NCBI RefSeq assembly: GCF_030445035.2
Contig: NC_080701.1
Coordinates: 13,420,739-13,484,738 of the forward strand
Length of the DNA stretch: 64,000 bases
Direction: 5' to 3'
DNA from: Dasypus novemcinctus
Lineage: Eukaryota; Chordata; Mammalia; Cingulata; Dasypodidae
How positions within the stretch are numbered: the stretch's first letter is position 1; each line of letters starts with the position of its first letter. Position numbers and translations under genes: made by a program. Shown here piece after piece: positions 57,471-64,000 of the stretch. A model generated the notes under the pieces. It worked only from the letters and a program-made list of their open reading frames with translations, was not told the DNA's origin and made no database searches.

Positions 57471-59689
57471 TGTGTGTGCTGGTGAGTGTCTTAGCAGAAT
57501 GGCAAATATGCCAGTCTCGTAAGCAAAGTCTAGTCAGCTAGGAGCGCTGCCAGGGCTACTGAGTTGAGAAGATTCTAGATCTGTTATCTGCCGGATTTTA
57601 ACGAGTGCTATAATCAGTTGGCAAGGTCTGCAGTGAGAGAGAGCGGGGAGAGTGTTTACTTTTATTTTGCTCAATTCAGTTGTTATTGCTGAATTGAGAT
57701 GTTCCCAAAATCTCTGTCAAAAACGCTTATGGTCAGAAAAGGATTTTATGTGAAACTTTTGTCAATGACGAATGATATTCGTCTTGCTAATGAATGATTA
57801 ATGATGATGGTGAAGGACTAATAATTATCATTAATATGATTATATAATCTAAATGATGTAATGACATAAGGATTATATACTACTGTATGATTGATAATAC
57901 TTCTTGATAAATGCTAATTATAAAATGTTATTATTTTCTCTTTAAGGAACCTAAAGTGATCCTAAGTGTAAGATAATATGTAATTTAATTATACTATGTA
58001 AGCAATAATATTTTCACACTGAGATATGGGGAGTCACAAGGAATCTAGAAAACAGAAGACTCAAAGTATAAAAATTTGTTTTTGCTCTCCATCATTGCCT
58101 TGGGGTGACTGTACTCTGATGAGATGATGTGTTTATTCCTGTTTCTTTGGCAGTTCCGTCTGCATCATGGAGCCCATCATAACGGGATGCTACTCATTAG
58201 TTACTCATTTCCCTTTATCTGATTTTACATTTCCAAGCAACATTTTGACGTTGACTAAATTTGATAAGTAGATTTTCTTATTGGAAAGAGAATGTGCTGA
58301 CCAGTTGATATGGGTATTCTAATCTGCCTAGCAGTTATTTCCTTTCTTTAAGAAATCATTTTGAAAAGTATAAAAATACTTTTATCATAAAATATTTAAA
58401 AAGTGGTGAAGCAAAAAGCCAAAGTCCACTTGTTATGCACAGCATCTGTCTAATCCTATCAAAGAATAACACTTTATTTTTTGTTGTAATTTAATTGGTT
58501 TCTCTATTGGCTATGTGATGCTCAAGGTGTTTTCTTTCTTAGGTTTTATATAAAAAGGAATTGCTTGTGAATTCACCCAGAATGAACTAACAAGACTGAG
58601 TTTCTAAATATACAAAACTGATGGCCAACCCTTTCATTAAGAATTCTTTTTATCTTCATGAGCCAGTATTTCATTGTCTTTATGAGAGCACATGGTATGC
58701 TTTGCACAAAAAGTATTAATATAGAAGGCCAATTTGGGAAAATCTGTGTATTGCTGAGCTCACTGCATTTAATGGCTTATTCAGACTTATGGACCATTAC
58801 TTAATTCTTTTTATGTGAATTATACTACTTTTTAGTTATTTTCTAGGACTCATTTCTTCCCCCAAGGATAAAGTGGGAGGTAAGAAAAGTAACTTTAGTT
58901 TAAGTGTGAACTCAATATGCACTTTCCAACAGTTTTTAGAAGAATGAATGAAGGCCTTTTCTTTCTTTTGAAAAAAAAAAGGTCGAGATTATTGTTATTG
59001 GCCATTTTCAAAGTAAAAGCAATACAAAATAATAATTATTTTCCTAAGATGAATGAGGTTGGGCTTATTTCTAAAGATGCCCCTCAATGGAGAATACCTG
59101 AGTCTTTTTCTGAAACAGCTTTCATGCAAAGATTTACAGAACGCACCTTTCTCCAAGAGAAATTATTGTTTTAAGGACATAAAAGACAATAACTTGCCAA
59201 AATAATGCTAACTAAACTATAAAGACTTAAGCTGAATGGTGGGATTTTTCAAAACTTAAATAAAGGTTTCACTTAAATTGGGAGAAACTACATTATTTTC
59301 ATAAATGAACAAAACCAACAAAGTGAACTAATTTTATTTAGGACTTTGGTGAGTTTTTGGAAATAATTTCATACAAATAGAGCTGATATAAATTTTTTTT
59401 GCAATCTTTTTGTAGGTGGGACAAATGTTTTGGTAAAAAATAATACTTGACTTGGTTGAGTGTGGGTAAAACTTGGAGATGTTTTCATACATATGAAAAA
59501 CGTAGCTTTTCTTTTTTTCAAAAAGCAATTCATTTATTCTCTCATCCTTCCATAAAACTAGAATTAATTTTATTTTCTATCTAAAAGGTGAGTTATTACC
59601 ACAGGAACGATCATTCTCTAAAACATTCATTTCATTGTCATAAAATGGAATGTTGTAAAAGTAGTTCCAAAAGTGAACAGTGGAGAGGA
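57471..59689. other. Repeat-poor, unassigned
   Basis: No SINE, L1 or LTR recognised. AT-rich, with ATGAT-type simple sequence at about 57770-57860. Could be intronic or intergenic. Confidence 0.3.
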
Positions 59690-59890
59690 ACCAAGATGGC
59701 GGAGTGAGGCCGCAGGGCTGAGCCGGCCTTTGTGTCGGCGGGTGAGTCTGTCAGACCGTGGAGGGAAGCCGAGAAGCCGGTGATGGAGAAACGAGCAGGC
59801 GGTGAGGAGGTGGCACGGCCCAGCCCGGGCAGGAGCGCGCGGACTTGCCCGCAGTCGGCCAAGGCCTCCGCCAGGTTCCTCATCACAGGA
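59685..59890 (+). promoter_or_regulatory. CpG-dense segment starting with AAGATGGCGG
   Basis: About 18 CpGs by eye in 190 bp, starting 'gaaccaagatggcggagtga'. AAGATGGCGG is a YY1 site found both in host gene starts and at the start of L1 5' UTRs. I cannot decide between an isolated L1 5' UTR fragment and a small promoter. The frame at 59732-60145 has no recognisable domain. Confidence 0.4.
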
Positions 59891-61657
59891 AGAACATTTT
59901 TCTTGACCTTTAGGTGCTTTTATATTTTCCTCATCTGGCAAAGAAAACAAAATTCTGAACTCAGGACTTGGCACAGTACTTCTATAATGTCTTCTGGAGT
60001 GGATATTCCTCCTTTCATCTGGCCACTTTTCCTATTCTTGAAATGTGGATCTCTCTTTTCTACACTTTGCTTCCATGATTTGGAATGGAAAAGGCCACTT
60101 TTCTTTTTGTTCCACCTCTCATTCAACACTGTCAAGCCCCTTTGATGCAGTCATCCTGCCCACTTTTCCAGGAAGAAAGAAGCAACTTCTGCTGCTATTT
60201 AATTGCAAAGAAATTATTTTGCAAACCCAAATCTATTTAAATTGAAACAAGTAGATACCTTGTGGTATTTATGAATTCTTTACCTTTTGTTCCAAACAAG
60301 AAGACTAAATAGCAAGTATAGATTACTTAAGCTTTTTTATTGTCTTCCAGTGTAAGTCACTATCATAATAAGCACAGTTGGTACTGCAGCAGTAAATTGC
60401 AAAATACGTTCCATTTTGGAATCAGAGATGAGATATTAAAATTATATGTATTTATATATCTAAATGTTAGCTCATCTGTGACATAGATTTGCTGAATAAG
60501 AACAAAGGTACAATTTTGCAATTAAACCTTTGCTATGATAAAGAAAAATAAAGACAAGTTATCTCAAGGTTAATTTCATATGTGTATAAACCATTACAGT
60601 CTCTTAAACATTTTTGCATGTGTAAATCCACATTTTGGATTAGACGAAGATTTTTCTCCTAGAGAAGGAAGCTGTGTTGACTTTTCTCAGAAGTCTTTGG
60701 ACATTTGGTATTTTTAAATGTTTTTTCATTCTTCCAAGGAATGACCAGATTGTGCAGAAGCTAACCCTGTGGATGCATACTTGGGGTTAGTGAAAGGGTG
60801 GCAAAAGAAGAAAGAGTTTGAGTCAAGTGATGGAAACCCCATTTACCTTCTTAGGATGTAGAGGCCGCTATATTCCAAATTATGTCATCCTTCTTTGTGA
60901 AATCTTATATAGTACTTGAGACTTGATTTTCCATGCTGCCAATGTCAGAAGAAAACTAGCATAAGTAGTTATTCAGTTCAGAAGATGTGATGGACCATAT
61001 AGTATTACTGGCCTTCAACTTTGGACATAGAAAAATGGAAGAAAAAAAACAAGTTTCCACATAACTCCTTTCTAAGCAAAAGAAGCAAAAATTCTTACAC
61101 AGCCCCATCTAAGGTTTTAGTGTTTTACATTCTATAATTCCACTTTTTGTAAAAGCATAAATAACTTTTCCTTTGGAAAAAAAAATAGTGGAAATATCTT
61201 TGGGGAAAGGCTGGGATAGTAAATTTTGCCTTTATTGAAGATAGTCACAGAGAAGCAGTCAGTGTTCTCATTGGTTCATTTCTGTAAGCTTCATTTTCTG
61301 ACCCTAGAATTTAGACAATATTTAAGAACAATTTGAGGCAAAATTCCTGTGTTTGAGCTCATTATACAATAAAGAACCTAAGTAATTTGGACATGTCATT
61401 TCAGTAGTCAGACCTTCTAGATAAGATTGTTAAATCATCTACTTAACGATCATTTTCTGCCCTGGGAGATTTAGTACATGTCAGTTTAGATTACTTTTGC
61501 TTTAAAATTTAGGTTAGGAAAACTAACAAGATTGGAACACAAATTTACACATTGCCTTACAATTGAATTTTTCTCTGGCTTGGGAGAAACAGATCTCTGC
61601 CCTCATGAAGATGTCAGCAGCTTCACCTGCCCTAATGCAGTGATTCTGAGTGTAGAT
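59891..61657. other. Repeat-poor, unassigned
   Basis: No gene or repeat recognised. Confidence 0.3.
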
Positions 61658-62056
61658 GCTGTGGTGGTTTGAAGCTGTAGATACCCCAGAAAAACATAAA
61701 TCTAATCCATCCCTGTTTATGTAAACCCATTGCTAAATCGGATCTTTAGATGAGGCTAATTCAGTTAAGGTGTGACCCACCTCACTCAGGATGGATCTTA
61801 ATCCTCTTACTGGAGTCCTTTATTAACAGGATGAATAGAGAGAGAGAGAGAAAGGCTCAGGAGCAAGAAACTGAAAGCAATGAAACCTCGAAGAGAAGAC
61901 AGAGCCCAGGAGATGCCATCGTGTGCCTTCCCATCATCTTGACAATGCCTTGATTTGGCCTTTTCATAGCCTCAAACTGGAGGCTAATAAATTCCCATTG
62001 TTCAAAGCCAAACCATTTCCTGAAATCTGCTTTGAGCATCCTAGGAGACCGAAATG
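61658..62056 (+). mobile_element. MaLR (MST/THE1-like) LTR
   Basis: 'ggtggtttgaagctgtagat' then 'accccagaaaaacat', 'cagttaaggtgtgacccacc', 'gacaatgccttgatttggcc' and 'ggaggctaataaattcccat'. About 400 bp. The (GA)n run at 61829-61850 is inside it. Confidence 0.72.
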
Positions 62057-62580
62057 TTGAAATACAATAAAACTGTTGCTTGAGCTTTTCTATTATGACG
62101 TTCAGACTTACTATGTTAGTTTGTTCTGGAAAATTCCAACTTGATTTTTTTATGTCCTCATGTTCACATGTGTAGAGGGGAACTTTTATTTTAATTATTG
62201 GCATAAAGGAATGGCCTGTCAATGTCATTCAAACTGTGATAAAACTTTTGAAGGCATACTTGATTCCATGTTTATGTTATCTCATGGCTTAATGAGATAA
62301 ATACTTTAGTACTTTAGTAAAGTACTAAAATAGCACAAAGGTACACTAGGCACCTTTTTGGTCTTCTCAATTCGCTTATTTCCAGGTCTGGTAGGTTTTT
62401 ATTTTATACAGCCCACCCAAAGAAATTATTTTTAGAAGCCAGGCCATTTGAATTTGAACTCCTAAAGAATATAGGGTCCGAATGAAATAACTAAACCAAC
62501 ATCTGGTAAGATTGACTTTTGGTTGATGTGAGGGCTCAGCAGGACTGAGCTGCTTTCTGAAAACTAATTAAGAATACAAA
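62057..62580. other. No recognised feature
   Basis: 'taaatactttagtactttag' near 62300 is a small direct/inverted TAGTACTTTA repeat. It would lie downstream of the putative gene 3' end. Confidence 0.3.
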
Positions 62581-63149
62581 CTCATCACACAAATAAACCA
62601 GTTTATTATTAGATTGTCAGTGATACTTTGAGACAAACTGAAGTTGTTTTATTTTACTTCATATAAACAGAGGATGGGAGGAAAGTTTTAAACTTCAAGC
62701 TTTGTCCAGCATGTATGCAGTTAGCATCCACAAAAGCACCATTGGGTATGGAAGAATTAGCACCACAGAAGTTTAGGACCTAACTGTTAACATGCATCCT
62801 TGAAAAACTTGGAACATGAAAACTGCAGTAGTACGTGGTACGGTCTATTATAAACAATACAAGGCAATTTATGATATGTTTCATACAGTACAATACAATC
62901 ACCAATCATGAAAACCTTTTAAATACAATACAGGACAAAAAACACCTTGTACCCTGTTAACACTAAAGCAGTTACAGATTCAAAAAAAATGTTTCTTGTA
63001 CGAGGCAGTGGGTTGAAATTACCCCTCCCCTCAATTTTAAAATTCAGAGTTATGTAGTTACATGATCTCTTAAGAAAGTATTTTCAAATCTACGTCTCTC
63101 TACCTCAAAAATGACAAATGGCAGTTTGAAAACTGAAAGGTCTGATGAA

Positions 63150-63170
63150 TTAGAAACACACACACACACA
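63150..63170 (+). repeat. (CA)n run
   Basis: About 10 CA units inside the putative 3' UTR. Confidence 0.85.
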
Positions 63171-63368
63171 AAACTGATAAAAGTCAAGATGTACTCCAGT
63201 GTGGTGGAAGGCATTTCACATAAGAGAGTTTGAAAATGATGCCAATGGCGTTGATACTTGTCTTCCCTTCCGTGGAGGAATGCCAAGTACAGCGGCCTTG
63301 CATTCAGGATGAACTTCGGTTCATTTCTTTCACAGAATGCCTTTATTCTGAAGTGTAACATAAGTGAC

Positions 63369-63480
63369 TTATTCCTTATTCCTCAACTGTTTTTGTAGTA
63401 CCATAGGGCTGGTCCTTATCCTTGATTTCACCACAGTGAAAAGGGTTGATATTCTCTCTGGATTAAGGGTAATTTGTGAG
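63369..63480 (-). CDS. Putative C-terminal coding tail (36 codons)
   Basis: From the acceptor at 63480 two frames can be read for any distance. The longer enters in the second base and encodes 36 residues, including PERISTLFTVVKSR and ending QKQLRNKE before a TAA stop (63369-63371). The other open frame ends after about 16 residues. There is no donor-side evidence because the upstream exon would lie farther right, past 63.5 kb or outside the window. I recognise no domain. The tail is basic and short, so it could equally be non-coding. Expression data or conservation would decide. Confidence 0.22.
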
Positions 63481-63486
63481 CTAAAG

Positions 63487-64000
63487 AAAAAATATTAATT
63501 TAAATTTAGCAAATATGAAATTTTAAAGGGCGTTTCACTATTTTCACAGTACAAACCCATAATGAATATTATTGAAAACCTTTCTGTTAGAAAGCATGTA
63601 ACAAACCCTCAATTTTAACTTGTGTCTAGGCCAATTTTGGCATGTTAGAAGATACTGTATAAGAAATGTGCAATAGGAATAGATACAGGTATATTCAGAT
63701 CTTAATGCGCTGATGCCAAGGAAAATATACTTTACTCACCAAGAGAAGAATATACCTTGAAGCATCTATGTAGACACATGAATCAATCATGTATCTGTCC
63801 AACTTCTAATTCTGGAATAGTGATAACAGGGTCCTTTAGGAAAAAGTACTCAATTACAGTATGGCAGCAATATTATGTAGTATATATTTAACAGCAAAAC
63901 GTTCTTGAAAATAGAATCAATACTATACGGTTAGTTTACAATTCACCATTTCTATACTTGTAATACATGCGCTTATGTGTTTTTCCCGGTTTAAAAAAAT
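63487..64000. other. No recognised feature; putative intron
   Basis: AT-rich. If the candidate terminal exon is real, this is the 3' part of its last intron. Confidence 0.3.

Larger units (their letters stand above)
62585..63480 (-). other. Candidate last exon with 3' UTR of an unidentified gene
   Basis: Read on the minus strand, a pyrimidine-rich tract and CTTTAG (63481-63486) make a good splice acceptor. An exon then starts at 63480, a stop follows at 63369-63371, and about 780 bp without recognisable repeats lead to AATAAA signals at 62648-62653 and 62602-62607 with GT-rich sequence beyond. This is the layout of a terminal exon. Sequence character (long AU-rich unique tract, TGTA elements) fits a 3' UTR. 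I cannot name the gene. The 103-codon frame at 63050-63361 lies inside the putative UTR. Confidence 0.4.

Noticed and set aside
63050-63361. 103-codon minus frame
   Set aside because: It lies downstream of a better stop codon within a probable 3' UTR, includes a (GT)n-encoded VCVCV run and has no known domain.

Overview
The window is mammalian nuclear DNA and almost certainly comes from a xenarthran, most likely an armadillo (Dasypus). The diagnostic signal is about twenty copies of a roughly 400-bp tRNA-derived SINE with a TGGCCCAGTGG A box, a GGTTCAAACCC B box, a CpG-rich body and an (A/T)-rich tail. I recognise it as the DAS-SINE family described from the nine-banded armadillo. The other repeats are typical eutherian: LINE-1 of several ages, L2 and MIR remnants, ERVL/MaLR and ERV1-like solo LTRs, and one U6 snRNA retropseudogene. 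No complete protein-coding host gene is visible. Nearly all open frames above 60 codons lie inside SINEs, L1 pieces or LTRs and do not look like genes.

Layout. 1-8 kb: a sense L1 3' end interrupted by an LTR and a dimeric SINE, an ERV1-like LTR that landed inside a DAS-SINE (2843-3740), and an L1/LTR/SINE cluster at 5-6.6 kb. 8-18 kb: DAS-SINEs, the U6 pseudogene (9677-9783), MIR/L2 relics and two ERVL/MaLR-type LTRs. 18-34 kb: MLT1-like LTR, several minus-strand L1 3' UTR copies that share one 3' end but differ at the 5' end, many SINEs, and antisense ERV LTRs. 34-43 kb: another MaLR-like LTR with a SINE in it, a compact CpG island (36830-37300), simple repeats, and LTRs carrying U3-like repeats. 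43-44.6 kb: an antisense class III ERV internal remnant. 45-55.1 kb: a sense L1 3' half followed by an antisense L1 5' half that has absorbed at least eight later insertions, including a SINE inside a solo LTR inside the L1. 55.4-57.5 kb: an ancient ERVL-like remnant with a younger LTR inserted. 57.5-64 kb: much poorer in recent repeats. It holds one MaLR LTR, a short CpG-dense AAGATGGCGG segment, and near the right edge a minus-strand stretch that looks like the last exon and 3' UTR of an unidentified host gene.

There is no operon-like cooperation of genes here. The interpretable biology is the layered retrotransposition history, dated by nested insertions and target-site duplications (TSDs), plus two possible regulatory or genic islands (36.8-37.3 kb and 62.6-63.5 kb). 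I found no convincing new multi-gene system. All family names come from memory of consensus sequences, not from a search.
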